NCBI GenBank assembly: GCA_021201735.1
Contig: JAJQEJ010000028.1
Coordinates: 1-54,317, forward strand
Reading direction: 5' to 3'
DNA: 54,317 nt
Source of the DNA: Oscillospiraceae bacterium
GTDB taxonomy: Bacteria > Bacillota > Clostridia > Oscillospirales > Oscillospiraceae
The notes beneath the pieces were generated by a model. That model was not told the origin of the DNA and made no database searches. It saw only the letters and a program-made list of their open reading frames with translations. The translations under genes were made by a program, and so were the position numbers. Shown here one piece after another: positions 22,897 through 33,525 of the stretch (positions within the stretch are counted from its first letter, which is position 1; each line of letters starts with the position of its first letter).

Positions 22897-24015
22897 ATGG
22901 AACAACTGACTTTAGCAGTCCCCACCCTATTCGGCCTGGAAGGGCTTGCAGCCGAGGAGCTGCGGCGGCTAAACCTTCCCGGTGTCTTCCCGGAAAACGG
23001 GCGTATCCTCTGCCACGCCGAGGCGAAGGATATCCCACGTGTGAACCTCAATCTGCGCACGGGGGAGCGCGTGTTGCTCGTTGTGGGTACCTTTCCCGCC
23101 GCCAGTTTTGACGAGCTGTTTGAGGGGACACGCGCACTGCCGTGGGAGCGCTTCATCCCCTCCGGCGGGGCATTTCCCGTCAAGGGACATGCCCTTAATT
23201 CCGCCCTGCACGCGGTGCCCGCGTGCCAGTCCATCATCAAAAAGGCTGTCGCCTCCCGCCTGGGAAAGCACTACGGCGTGGAACACCTCGCAGAAGACGG
23301 CGCGACCTATCAAATTCAGTTTTCGATTATGAAGGACACAGCCACCCTCATGCTCGACACCTCCGGCGCGGGGCTGCACAAGCGCGGGTACCGCGCCGTG
23401 GGTGTGGAGGCACCCCTGCGCGAGACCCTCGCCGCCGCCATGGTGCTCCTCTCCCGCTACCGTGGCAAGGATCCGTTTTGCGACCCCTTCTGCGGCTCCG
23501 GCACCATCCCCATCGAGGCGGCGCTGATCGCCAAAAACCGCGCCCCCGGCCTCGGCCGCTCGTTTGCCGCGCAGCGCTGGAACTGGCTCTCGCCCGATAC
23601 ATGGCTTGACGCGGCAGATGAGGCGATGGACAAGGAGTTTGACGGCAAATACGAAATCTGGGGCGGCGACAGTAACCCCAAGGCGATAGAGATTGCCAAA
23701 AGCAACGCGGAAAAAGCGGACGTTGAAGACCTCGTCTCTTTTTCGGTTGCGGACGCCGCCCATTTCACGCGTGACACGCCGTATGGGCGGGTGGTCACCA
23801 ACCCGCCTTACGGCGAGCGCATCATGGAAAAATCCGAGGCGGAAGGGCTCTACCGTGTTTTCGGCGCGGCGACCGCTACCCTGCCGGACGGCTGGAAGCT
23901 CTTTATCCTCTCCTCCCACACCGAATTTGAGCGCACATTCGGCCGGGACGCCGCAAAAAAGCGCAAGCTCTATAACGGAATGATAAAGTGCGATCTTTTT
24001 CAGTATGGCGTATAA
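22897..24015 (+). CDS. THUMP-domain class I RNA methyltransferase (YpsC/RlmL-like)
   Basis: The 372-aa enzyme has an N-terminal ferredoxin-like/THUMP RNA-binding part (about 1-160) and an UPF0020 methyltransferase domain. The SAM-binding site DPFCGSGTIPIEAAL and the catalytic NPPYGERI motif are both visible; NPPY is characteristic of N-methylation of nucleobases. The family includes RlmL, which makes m2G2445 in 23S rRNA; the exact target here is inferred. ATG 22897 is used rather than 22864 because a GGAG site precedes it and homologues begin near MEQLTLAVPTLFGLE. Confidence 0.9.
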   Translation: MEQLTLAVPTLFGLEGLAAEELRRLNLPGVFPENGRILCHAEAKDIPRVNLNLRTGERVLLVVGTFPAASFDELFEGTRALPWERFIPSGGAFPVKGHALNSALHAVPACQSIIKKAVASRLGKHYGVEHLAEDGATYQIQFSIMKDTATLMLDTSGAGLHKRGYRAVGVEAPLRETLAAAMVLLSRYRGKDPFCDPFCGSGTIPIEAALIAKNRAPGLGRSFAAQRWNWLSPDTWLDAADEAMDKEFDGKYEIWGGDSNPKAIEIAKSNAEKADVEDLVSFSVADAAHFTRDTPYGRVVTNPPYGERIMEKSEAEGLYRVFGAATATLPDGWKLFILSSHTEFERTFGRDAAKKRKLYNGMIKCDLFQYGV

Positions 24016-24139
24016 TTTTATGAAATCCAATTTCAGAAGCAAACGGAAGAAATAAAGAGTCTACAAGCGGAATCCACTCCTATTTCTCGCTCAGTATTGG
24101 TTTTTCCGCAAAAACAAATGAAAACAGGAAAAATAAAAC

Positions 24140-26187
<2,048 letters not shown>

Positions 26188-26211
26188 TCTGCTCGCGCTC
26201 GTATCATTCAC

Positions 26212-26250
26212 ACGACTGCCGTCACTGCTGTGGCGGCAGTCGTTAGTTTT
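26212..26250 (+). terminator. Terminator of groESL
   Basis: ACGACTGCCG (26212-26221) pairs with CGGCAGTCGT (26234-26243), followed by TAGTTTT. Confidence 0.85.
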
Positions 26251-26252
26251 AC

Positions 26253-26282
26253 TTGAATATAGGCCGCCAAATATGATATAGT
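26253..26282 (+). promoter_or_regulatory. Promoter of prfC
   Basis: TTGAAT (26253-26258), an 18-nt spacer and TATAGT (26277-26282) begin directly after the groESL terminator, 43 nt upstream of the prfC start. Confidence 0.7.
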
Positions 26283-26325
26283 AGCAAAATGAATCACAAC
26301 TATTCAGATATGGGAGGCACCTGTC

Positions 26326-27927
26326 TTGTCGCAATATGAATCGGAGATCAGCCGCCGGCGCACTTTTGCCATCATCTCTCACCCCGACGCGGGGAAAACC
26401 ACCCTGACGGAGAAGTTCCTGCTCTATGGTGGAGCCATCGCCCAGGCCGGTGTGGTCAAGGGGAAAAAGAATACCCGCGCCGCCACATCCGACTGGATGG
26501 AAATTGAAAAGCAGCGGGGCATTTCCGTCACCTCCTCCGTGATGCAGTTTCAGTACGAGGGCTTTTGCATCAATATTCTCGATACGCCGGGGCATCAGGA
26601 CTTTTCGGAGGATACCTACCGGACGCTGATGGCGGCGGACTCAGCGGTCATGGTCATTGACGCTGCAAAGGGGGTGGAGGCGCAGACGCGCAAGCTCTTT
26701 CAGGTCTGCGTCCTGCGCGACATCCCCATTTTCACCTTCATCAACAAAATGGACCGGGACGCGCGCGACCCCTTCGAACTTTGTGAGGAGATCGAAAAGG
26801 AGCTGGGGATTGAGACCTATCCCGTCAACTGGCCCATCGGCTGCGGCAAGGAATTTCAGGGTGTCTACCACCGGGAAAAGCAGGAGATCATCCACTTTTC
26901 CGGGGGCGGCGGGGCCAAAGCGGCGACCGCCACCGCCATCTCGCCGGGTGACCCGAATCTGGACAGCCTCATCGGGGCATCGCTGCACAGCAGGCTGACG
27001 GACGAAATCGAGCTGCTCGACGGCGCTTCCTGCTCCTTTGACCTCGAGCGGGTGCGGCATGGAAAGCTCTCCCCCGTCTTCTTCGGCTCGGCGCTCACCA
27101 ACTTCGGCGTGGAACCCTTTCTGGAGGACTTCCTGCACATGACCACCCCGCCGCTGCCGCGCCATTCCTCCGAGGGACCAATCGCGTCGGACGATGACCG
27201 CTTCTCCGCCTTTGTCTTTAAAATTCAGGCGAATATGAACAAGGCCCACCGCGACCGCATCTCCTTTCTGCGCGTGGTCTCCAGCCGGTTCGACGCCGAG
27301 CGGGAGGTCTATCATGTACAGGGCGGCAAGAAGCTCCGCCTCTCCCGCCCGCAGCAGCTCATGGCGGCGGAACGCGAGATCATCAGCGAGGCATACGCGG
27401 GCGATATCATCGGCGTGTTTGACCCCGGCATCTTCGCCATCGGAGATACCGTATGCACCCCCGGCGCAAAGTTCACCTTTGACCCGATCCCAACCTTTGC
27501 CCCCGAACATTTCCGGCGGGTGCGCAGTGTCGATACGATGAAGCGCAAGCAGTTTCTCAAGGGCATGGAGCAAATCGCGCAGGAGGGAGCCATCCAGATC
27601 TTCAAAACGCCGTACAGCGGCATGGAGGAGGTCATCGTCGGCGTGGTCGGTACCCTCCAGTTCGACGTGCTGGAATACCGGCTGAAAAATGAGTACAACG
27701 TCGACCTCTATATCGAGGGCCTGCCCTATGAGTACCTGCGCCGCATTCACACGGAGGACGGCGCGCCGGTGCGGGAGGACGATCTGATTCTCGGCTCCGA
27801 CACAAGACTTGTGGAGGACTACAAGGGCAACCAGCTCCTACTGTTCGGCTCCCAGTGGGCGATCAATTGGACACAGGAGCGCAACCCGAAGCTGACCTTC
27901 TCCGCGTTTGAGGGCGGAAACGCATAA
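26326..27927 (+). CDS. prfC: Peptide chain release factor 3
   Basis: The 533-aa translational GTPase recycles RF1/RF2 after peptide release. The G domain has G1 SHPDAGKT, G3 DTPGH and G4 NKMD. The RF3-specific C-terminal domains (QFLKGMEQIAQEGAIQIF; VVGTLQFDVLEYRLKNEY) follow. The start is TTG 26326 with GGGAGG 8 nt upstream; no ATG is better placed. RF3 is only patchily distributed in Firmicutes. The gene lies alone between groEL and the surface-protein gene with its own promoter and terminator. Confidence 0.95.
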   Translation: MSQYESEISRRRTFAIISHPDAGKTTLTEKFLLYGGAIAQAGVVKGKKNTRAATSDWMEIEKQRGISVTSSVMQFQYEGFCINILDTPGHQDFSEDTYRTLMAADSAVMVIDAAKGVEAQTRKLFQVCVLRDIPIFTFINKMDRDARDPFELCEEIEKELGIETYPVNWPIGCGKEFQGVYHREKQEIIHFSGGGGAKAATATAISPGDPNLDSLIGASLHSRLTDEIELLDGASCSFDLERVRHGKLSPVFFGSALTNFGVEPFLEDFLHMTTPPLPRHSSEGPIASDDDRFSAFVFKIQANMNKAHRDRISFLRVVSSRFDAEREVYHVQGGKKLRLSRPQQLMAAEREIISEAYAGDIIGVFDPGIFAIGDTVCTPGAKFTFDPIPTFAPEHFRRVRSVDTMKRKQFLKGMEQIAQEGAIQIFKTPYSGMEEVIVGVVGTLQFDVLEYRLKNEYNVDLYIEGLPYEYLRRIHTEDGAPVREDDLILGSDTRLVEDYKGNQLLLFGSQWAINWTQERNPKLTFSAFEGGNA

Positions 27928-27931
27928 AAAA

Positions 27932-28059
27932 CGGACTGTGGGGCGATTGCCCACAGTCCGTTCAGCCCGAAGACAAAGCGGTCATGACTGCATCAAGCAG
28001 CGGTGCCCGCTTTGTCTTCAGGTTGAGGGGCTGACGCGCATTTGCGTCAGCCCCTTTTT
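27932..28059. repeat. Composite palindromic element and prfC terminator
   Basis: Three nested structures lie end to end. CGGACTGTGGG/CCCACAGTCCG is at 27932-27942 and 27950-27960. A 13-bp inverted repeat GAAGACAAAGCGG/CCGCTTTGTCTTC (27969-27981, 28007-28019) encloses an inner CTGC/GCAG hairpin. GGGGCTGACGC/GCGTCAGCCCC (28027-28037, 28044-28054) followed by TTTTT is a plus-strand terminator. The CTGAAGACAAAG edge of the middle repeat recurs next to a GC-rich hairpin at 54241-54314, pointing to a repeat family. Confidence 0.7.
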
Positions 28060-28067
28060 ATCATATT

Positions 28068-31000
28068 CTAATCCTGTGCATAGGCAAACGTGGTCCAGAT
28101 TTCTTCTCCAGCCTCGTTTAAATCGTAATCGTGGGTATGGGAGGCCTCCATAATCTCGTAGTAGGCCCAGTGCGCGGGGGTGAGGTCGGTATAGGTGTGC
28201 AGCCCTTCCGGTTCGTTTTGGGCGACCAGCGCCCGATCCAGCACGTGGTTTACAAGGGTGGCCGCCTCGCCTCTGACGATGTTTTGGTCGGGGCGGAACG
28301 TCCCGTCGGGATAGCCGCTGACCCAGCCTTTGGCCGCGGCACTGTTGATATACGCTACCGCCCAATGGTTATCGGGTACATCGCCGAACAGGTTGCTGTC
28401 GGTGGGCGTCAGCGCGCTAAACCGCGAGGCAATGGCGGCAAATTCCGCCCGAGAGATGGGGTTGTCACCCCGGAAGGTTCCATCCTCATATCCGAGCAAA
28501 ATGCCGTGGGCCGCGAGATAGGAAACCTCGTGCTCGTACCATGCGGAGGGGGCCACATCAGCGAAGGCCGCGATATCTGTGGCTGCCGTTTTGCTGCTGT
28601 CCACAATCAGGCGGTAGAAGATTGCTGCCGCCTCCGCGCGTGTCAAGTTCGCGTCTGGCCGGACACTTTCATCCGGATAGCCCTGTATGTACCAGATGTG
28701 GTCTGTGGTGAGACTGGGTGCCAGCGGCACCTCTGGCTCCGCGATCTCTTCCGTAGCCGTTTCACTGGTGCCGGTACCGCCGCCACTGCTTCCGCCGCTG
28801 GAGACAACGCTCCACCGGGCGTAAAACGTCACGTCGGCATTGGCCATGGTAAACTGGTCGCCTGGACTCAAAACCGTGCCCCCGCTGGTGGATAAGGACC
28901 AGCCGGAGAAGCGGTATCCACTTTTTGTCATGCTGCCCGTGTTCCCCAAAACAGTGACCGCGTCCCCATCGGCATATCGCCCGGAATCCACGGGGGGGCT
29001 GCCGCTGCTGTGCCCGTTGCCGTCATAGGTCACTGTGTAGTAAAGGACGCTGGGGGATGGGGCTTCTTCTTCCTCTTCCCACTGGGCATATAACACCACA
29101 TTGCGGTCCATGGTGATGGCATCACCGGCCAAATAGGAGGCCCCGTCGCCGTCCGGGTCCGTGTTCCACGCCGTGAACTGGTACCCGCTGTTGGTCATAC
29201 CTGTGCCGCCGTCGTTTGTACTGTTATGCGCCAATACCGAGGCAAGCGCGCCGGGGTTATATTCCGTGGTGTCAAGCACCGTACCGCTGCCGCCGTTTGC
29301 GTCATAGGTGACCGTGTACAGGGCGCTGTTGATATCGTAATTGTTGAGCGGATGATCCAGAATGGATGCGCTGAATGTGGCGATGTTTGGGAAGCGGGTC
29401 GCCGCATCTTGTGGGACGGAATACCATGCGCTGGCGTGGTTTCCGATAAATTCGACCGCTGCGCCCAGCTCCAGATTGGCATAGTCCACATGCTCCTGCG
29501 TATAAATCCCGCCGCCGTTACCCATGGGCGCGTCATTGTTGTCGATGGTGCCCTCCGTCATAGCGAGCCTTGCATTGTTCGTGCCGCTGCCATAGCTGAC
29601 GTAGATGCCGCCGCCGTTACCCGTAACAGCCGTGTTCCCACTGACTGCACCGCCGTCTATAGTTAGGGTACCGTCACCGGCAATGTAAGCCCCGCCGCCG
29701 TTTCCGCCGGCCTCATTTTCGCTGACCTCTCCTGCCGTCATGGTGGCCACGCCATACGATATCACAAGGTTAAACTGCACACTGCCTCCAACCCACAGGC
29801 CGCCCGCATCCTGATTTGCAACGTTGTCGCTAATGCTTCCCCCGTCTATATTCAGCGTGCCATAAAGCACATATACGCCGCCGCCGGTATCCGCGGTGTT
29901 TTCTTGGATCGCGCCGTCACTCAAATTGAGCACCCCTGTGGAAGATGTGCCGTAAATGGAGACAAAGGCCCCTCCCCCATACAGCGCCGCATGGTTGTCT
30001 CTGATCTCACCGCCGGTCATGTTAAAATTGGCTAGATTGCCATAGCCATAGCCGCAAACATAGATCCCGCCGCCGGACTGCGCTTTATTGCCGTCAATTT
30101 TGCTGTCGCCTTGCAGATTAAATGAACCGTAGCCGACGCTAACGCCGCCGCCCCCTGCGGCGGCGGTGTTAGCGCTGATTTCCCCGCCGGTCATATTAAA
30201 TACGCCGTAAGCGAATTTGGTGTACACCGCTACGCCGCTTCCGCCACCATCCAAGGCTTCATTGCCGGTAATTGCACCGGCGCTCATGTTAAAGGTTGCG
30301 ATATTCGAATACACACCTGCACCGGTGTAATCCCCGGTGCCTGTGGAGTAATTGCCTGTAATCTCGCCGCCCTGCATATAAAACGCGCCGTTTTGACCGG
30401 AGCTGCTTGCATACACACCGCCGCCCCGGTCGGCCGTGTTGCCGCTGATGGTGCCGCCATACAAATAGAAATTGTGATAGGTATACACGGCCATAAAATA
30501 TACGCCGCCTCCGGTCGTGGCGCTGCAATCCAAAATCCGGGCGCCGTCGTACATCTCAACAAGGCCGCCTGCCGTGAGACCGCCGCCGGTGGTCGCCGTA
30601 CAGCTTTGGATCAGCGCGCCGTCATGCATGGTAAACCCATAGTTAACACTGAGCGGCACAGCATGATGCACCCCACCGCCCGAAACAGCGGAACAGCCTT
30701 CGATGGTCGCACCGTCGTTCATGGTAAATTTACCGTAGTTATACACGCCGCCGCCGAAACTGGTAAGGGACCCATAGCCTTCGATGGAATCCCTGCAGGA
30801 ATTGCCTCGTATCGTGCCGCCGTTCATGGTGAAAACCCCGTCGTTATTATAGACGCCGCCGCCGTAGTTATAACACGACGTACTCGTGCCATCGCCGGCG
30901 GTCGGGTCAACATTCGCCTCGCCGTCGCACTTGTTGTCCGCAATCAGCGCCTCACGTTCCATCGTAAAGGTGCCGGTATTATAGACGCCGCCGCCGTGGC

Positions 31001-32135
31001 TCACGCTGTTGTTTGGAAAAACCGGGTTGGTGCTGGTGGTGAGCACGTTTCTTAATACATTACCGCTGATTTCGCCGCGTACCATGGTAAAGGTTCCCGT
31101 GTTGTACACGCCGCCACCATAATTTTGTGCGCGATAATTGGCGGAGCTGGTGATGGCTTCGTTGCCGCTGATTTTTCCGCCGTTCATGGTAAAGGTGCCG
31201 TTGTAGTTATACACGCCGCCACCATAGGCAAACGATTGACGGAGTTCCACAAAGGCCATATTATTGCTGATTTCTCCGCCGTTCATGATGAAGGTTCCTG
31301 TATCGTTGTACACGCCGCCGCCGCTGGAGATGGAACTGCCGGTGACCTGATTGCCGCAAATGCTCCCCCCGTTCATCGTGAGGGTTCTGTAGTTATACAC
31401 CGCGGCTCCGCTGCTGCTGCGGTAACAATTTTGAATTGTCGCGCCGTCTTCCATGGTCAGGGACGCGCCGGAAACCGCATTCACCGTAATCCCGCCGCCC
31501 ACGCGGGATCCGTCGAGCGTGATGTTTTGCAGTGTCAGCGAGCCACTCACCGTAAAATGCCTGACATTCGTGGCCGTCTGGGTGAGCGTAACCGGGGCCT
31601 CGGGATCTTCTGAGATAAGCGTAATATTCCTATTCGCGGCAATGAGTATTGCGGACGTGTCCGTAGTGTCCTCTGATATGGTGATGATGTAAGCTATGCT
31701 TGCCGACGTACACGCATTGACCGCCGCCAACAAGGTGGTAAAATTGCCGATGGCAGTGCCATCGCTTGTCGTCACAACGTAAGGGTCTGTGGAGAAAGCG
31801 GAAATCAACGCCGCAGCGGGCAAATCACCGGCAGGCACCTCCGATTCATCCGGCAAAACAGCCTCGTCCTCCGTGGCGGGTTCGCTTTCCGATGCTTCGC
31901 CGTCTGCCGTAGACGCCTCGCCATCTGTAAGATCGCTGCTGCTCTCTCCTGTGTCCTCCGCTGCGTCTGCGGGTTCTTCCGTTTGCTCCGCCGGGGCTTC
32001 GCTTTCGCTGTCCGTATCCTCCGCCACAAACTGCACGGCCTCTTGTGTCGTTTCCGCGGCCATGACAAACGTCATATTACAAAAGGTCATGAGCATCGCA
32101 GCCGCTAACACTGCGGATAACAATTTTGTTTTCAT
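28068..32135 (-). CDS. Giant cell-surface beta-helix protein with SLH anchor
   Basis: The 1355-aa secreted protein starts at ATG 32135 (AAAGGACG upstream) with a signal peptide (about 1-35). An acidic Glu/Thr/Ser-rich linker runs to about 110. A long right-handed beta-helix region spans roughly 130-970, built from repeats of the GGGVYNxGTFTMNGGxISGN type, like polymorphic outer-membrane/adhesin repeats. Two Listeria-Bacteroides (InlB-type) repeats follow (YTVTYDANGGSGTV; YTVTYDGNGHSSG). Three C-terminal SLH motifs (GYPDESVRPDANLTRAEAAA; GYEDGTFRGDNPISRAEFAA; GYPDGTFRPDQNIVRGEAAT) would bind secondary cell-wall polymer. Probable adhesin or S-layer-associated protein. Its ligand cannot be told. 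No sorting signal or cell-wall polymer gene is nearby. Confidence 0.9.
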   Translation of the reverse strand: MKTKLLSAVLAAAMLMTFCNMTFVMAAETTQEAVQFVAEDTDSESEAPAEQTEEPADAAEDTGESSSDLTDGEASTADGEASESEPATEDEAVLPDESEVPAGDLPAAALISAFSTDPYVVTTSDGTAIGNFTTLLAAVNACTSASIAYIITISEDTTDTSAILIAANRNITLISEDPEAPVTLTQTATNVRHFTVSGSLTLQNITLDGSRVGGGITVNAVSGASLTMEDGATIQNCYRSSSGAAVYNYRTLTMNGGSICGNQVTGSSISSGGGVYNDTGTFIMNGGEISNNMAFVELRQSFAYGGGVYNYNGTFTMNGGKISGNEAITSSANYRAQNYGGGVYNTGTFTMVRGEISGNVLRNVLTTSTNPVFPNNSVSHGGGVYNTGTFTMEREALIADNKCDGEANVDPTAGDGTSTSCYNYGGGVYNNDGVFTMNGGTIRGNSCRDSIEGYGSLTSFGGGVYNYGKFTMNDGATIEGCSAVSGGGVHHAVPLSVNYGFTMHDGALIQSCTATTGGGLTAGGLVEMYDGARILDCSATTGGGVYFMAVYTYHNFYLYGGTISGNTADRGGGVYASSSGQNGAFYMQGGEITGNYSTGTGDYTGAGVYSNIATFNMSAGAITGNEALDGGGSGVAVYTKFAYGVFNMTGGEISANTAAAGGGGVSVGYGSFNLQGDSKIDGNKAQSGGGIYVCGYGYGNLANFNMTGGEIRDNHAALYGGGAFVSIYGTSSTGVLNLSDGAIQENTADTGGGVYVLYGTLNIDGGSISDNVANQDAGGLWVGGSVQFNLVISYGVATMTAGEVSENEAGGNGGGAYIAGDGTLTIDGGAVSGNTAVTGNGGGIYVSYGSGTNNARLAMTEGTIDNNDAPMGNGGGIYTQEHVDYANLELGAAVEFIGNHASAWYSVPQDAATRFPNIATFSASILDHPLNNYDINSALYTVTYDANGGSGTVLDTTEYNPGALASVLAHNSTNDGGTGMTNSGYQFTAWNTDPDGDGASYLAGDAITMDRNVVLYAQWEEEEEAPSPSVLYYTVTYDGNGHSSGSPPVDSGRYADGDAVTVLGNTGSMTKSGYRFSGWSLSTSGGTVLSPGDQFTMANADVTFYARWSVVSSGGSSGGGTGTSETATEEIAEPEVPLAPSLTTDHIWYIQGYPDESVRPDANLTRAEAAAIFYRLIVDSSKTAATDIAAFADVAPSAWYEHEVSYLAAHGILLGYEDGTFRGDNPISRAEFAAIASRFSALTPTDSNLFGDVPDNHWAVAYINSAAAKGWVSGYPDGTFRPDQNIVRGEAATLVNHVLDRALVAQNEPEGLHTYTDLTPAHWAYYEIMEASHTHDYDLNEAGEEIWTTFAYAQD
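29500..31420. repeat. Degenerate internal DNA repeats in the surface-protein gene
   Basis: The beta-helix part of the gene is built of many imperfect units about 70-100 nt long. On the plus strand they show recurring CCGCCGCC and GCCGTTCATGGTAAA blocks, which encode the GGGVY and FTMNGG motifs. Such repeats favour unequal recombination and length variation, and also assembly error. Confidence 0.6.
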
Positions 32136-32210
32136 TTTTTCGTCCTTTCTGCAAAGGCGCACAATGGTTACAAATTAATTAAATCCGCGAACATTTCTTT
32201 ATATTATGTA

Positions 32211-32240
32211 ATGATATCATAACTGGATTAAAGATGTCAA
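32211..32240 (-). promoter_or_regulatory. Probable promoter of the surface-protein gene
   Basis: TTGACA (32240-32235), an 18-nt spacer and TATCAT (32216-32211) lie 76 nt upstream of the ATG on the minus strand. The -10 lies in a perfect palindrome ATGATATCAT (32211-32220) that could bind a regulator. Confidence 0.65.
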
Positions 32241-32335
32241 CTATAAATACCAATAAAAATATCCGCAGGATTTCTCCGATGCGGAATGTGGCGTTGACAT
32301 AATGTGAAAAAAATATTTCTTTTTCCCCTTTCCCG

Positions 32336-32364
32336 TTGACTGATTTGCGGGAAACGTGTAGAAT
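32336..32364 (+). promoter_or_regulatory. Promoter of the zinc-ribbon gene
   Basis: TTGACT (32336-32341), a 17-nt spacer and TAGAAT (32359-32364) lie 43 nt upstream of the ATG at 32407. Confidence 0.75.
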
Positions 32365-32406
32365 AGGAAAGTACATTTAACCAGTAGAGTAGGAGGAGAT
32401 TTCCCC

Positions 32407-33360
32407 ATGGCTACCAGACGAGGACACGGTTCCCGCGTCAATACCATCCATTGTGATATTTGCGGTGAGGATTACGCCGACATTTATAGATACTGCCCTT
32501 TTTGTGAAGGAATTCCACCGGAGACTGATGAGGAGGGCGAGGACGGCGAGAATCCGGCCAGCCGGGGCGGCAAACGGCTTTCCTCCAACAGCCGGGGCGG
32601 CGGTTATGGACGCGGCCCTTCCCCGGTGAAAGTCATCGGCATTATTATCTCCGTTGCGCTGATTGTGGCCGCCATTTGCATCGTCGCATATATCCTGCGC
32701 CCCATGCTCGCCGGCGAAACACAGCCGGTGGATACCACGCCCCCCGCCACCTCCGACATGATCACAGAGGAACCCGGCACAGAAGAGGGCAATGCGCTGA
32801 TTGGCGCTTCCGCCGCGCCGGTCGTAGAATCGCCCGCGTCCTCCGCCGACGTGAATACCATACCGGCGGATCAGACGGCAACCGACCTTTCTTTAAGTCA
32901 CACCGATGTTACGTTGAATAACGAAAATCCAAGCTTCAACCTGAAAGTCACTTTAATTCCAGCAGGCAGTACTGCGACGGTCACCTATGCCAGTAGCGAC
33001 GCCGCCGTCGCCTCGGTCGATGAAAACGGCAAGGTAACCGGGCATATCAAAGGCACCGTCACAATCACCGCCAGTATTCCCGGTGGTGTCAGCCACAGCT
33101 GCCTTGTCCGATGCACGTTCAGCGGCACCGCCACGAGCGGTACGCTCACACTCAACCATAACGATTTTACCCTCCAGTCCGGTGAGAGCGTCCAGATGAA
33201 AGCCTCCGGTGTCACCGGCACGCCGGTCTGGAACATCGGTAACACTGCGGTCGCAACCATCTCCTCCAGTGGTGTCGTCACCTATGTGGGGAAGGGCACC
33301 ACCACCATCACCTGCACGGCCGACGGGCAGACCGCCCAGTGCATTGTGCGCGGAGGCTAA
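32407..33360 (+). CDS. Zinc-ribbon membrane protein with two Ig-like (Big2) domains
   Basis: The 317-aa protein has an unusual layout. A cytoplasmic zinc ribbon (Cys16, Cys19, Cys30, Cys33) is followed by a Gly/Arg-rich linker, one membrane helix (about 75-97, VIGIIISVALIVAAICIVAY), a Pro/Thr/Glu-rich stretch and two bacterial Ig-like group 2 domains (ATVTYASSDAAVASVDENGK; GTPVWNIGNTAVATISSSG). It would place Ig-like domains outside and a metal-binding module inside. GGAGGAG precedes the start. It is divergent from the SLH protein and convergent with the CapA-like gene. The function is unknown; a structural or sensory surface role is plausible. Confidence 0.85.
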   Translation: MATRRGHGSRVNTIHCDICGEDYADIYRYCPFCEGIPPETDEEGEDGENPASRGGKRLSSNSRGGGYGRGPSPVKVIGIIISVALIVAAICIVAYILRPMLAGETQPVDTTPPATSDMITEEPGTEEGNALIGASAAPVVESPASSADVNTIPADQTATDLSLSHTDVTLNNENPSFNLKVTLIPAGSTATVTYASSDAAVASVDENGKVTGHIKGTVTITASIPGGVSHSCLVRCTFSGTATSGTLTLNHNDFTLQSGESVQMKASGVTGTPVWNIGNTAVATISSSGVVTYVGKGTTTITCTADGQTAQCIVRGG

Positions 33361-33525
33361 ATGTAGCAATCAGCGAGAGCGCCTAGTAGCAGCATTGTAG
33401 TTGATAAAGAAACTGATCAAGTAGGGAGAATTTGCGCGCATATTTGAGCCTGCAAAGTCTTTTTGATGATCCAAATGACAGACATCCTCAAATAGTTTAT
33501 CTTAAAATCGGCGATATACCCTCTT

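Noticed and set aside
21595-24042. Long antisense frames opposite ylbJ (plus strand) and the methyltransferase (minus strand)
   Set aside because: Both genuine genes have clear families and ribosome sites. The antisense frames have neither.
33361-33525. Possible gene remnant between the zinc-ribbon and CapA-like genes
   Set aside because: Two short protein-like stretches in different frames were seen (around 33380 and 33432-33520), but no family could be recognised and no inverted repeats of an insertion sequence are present.
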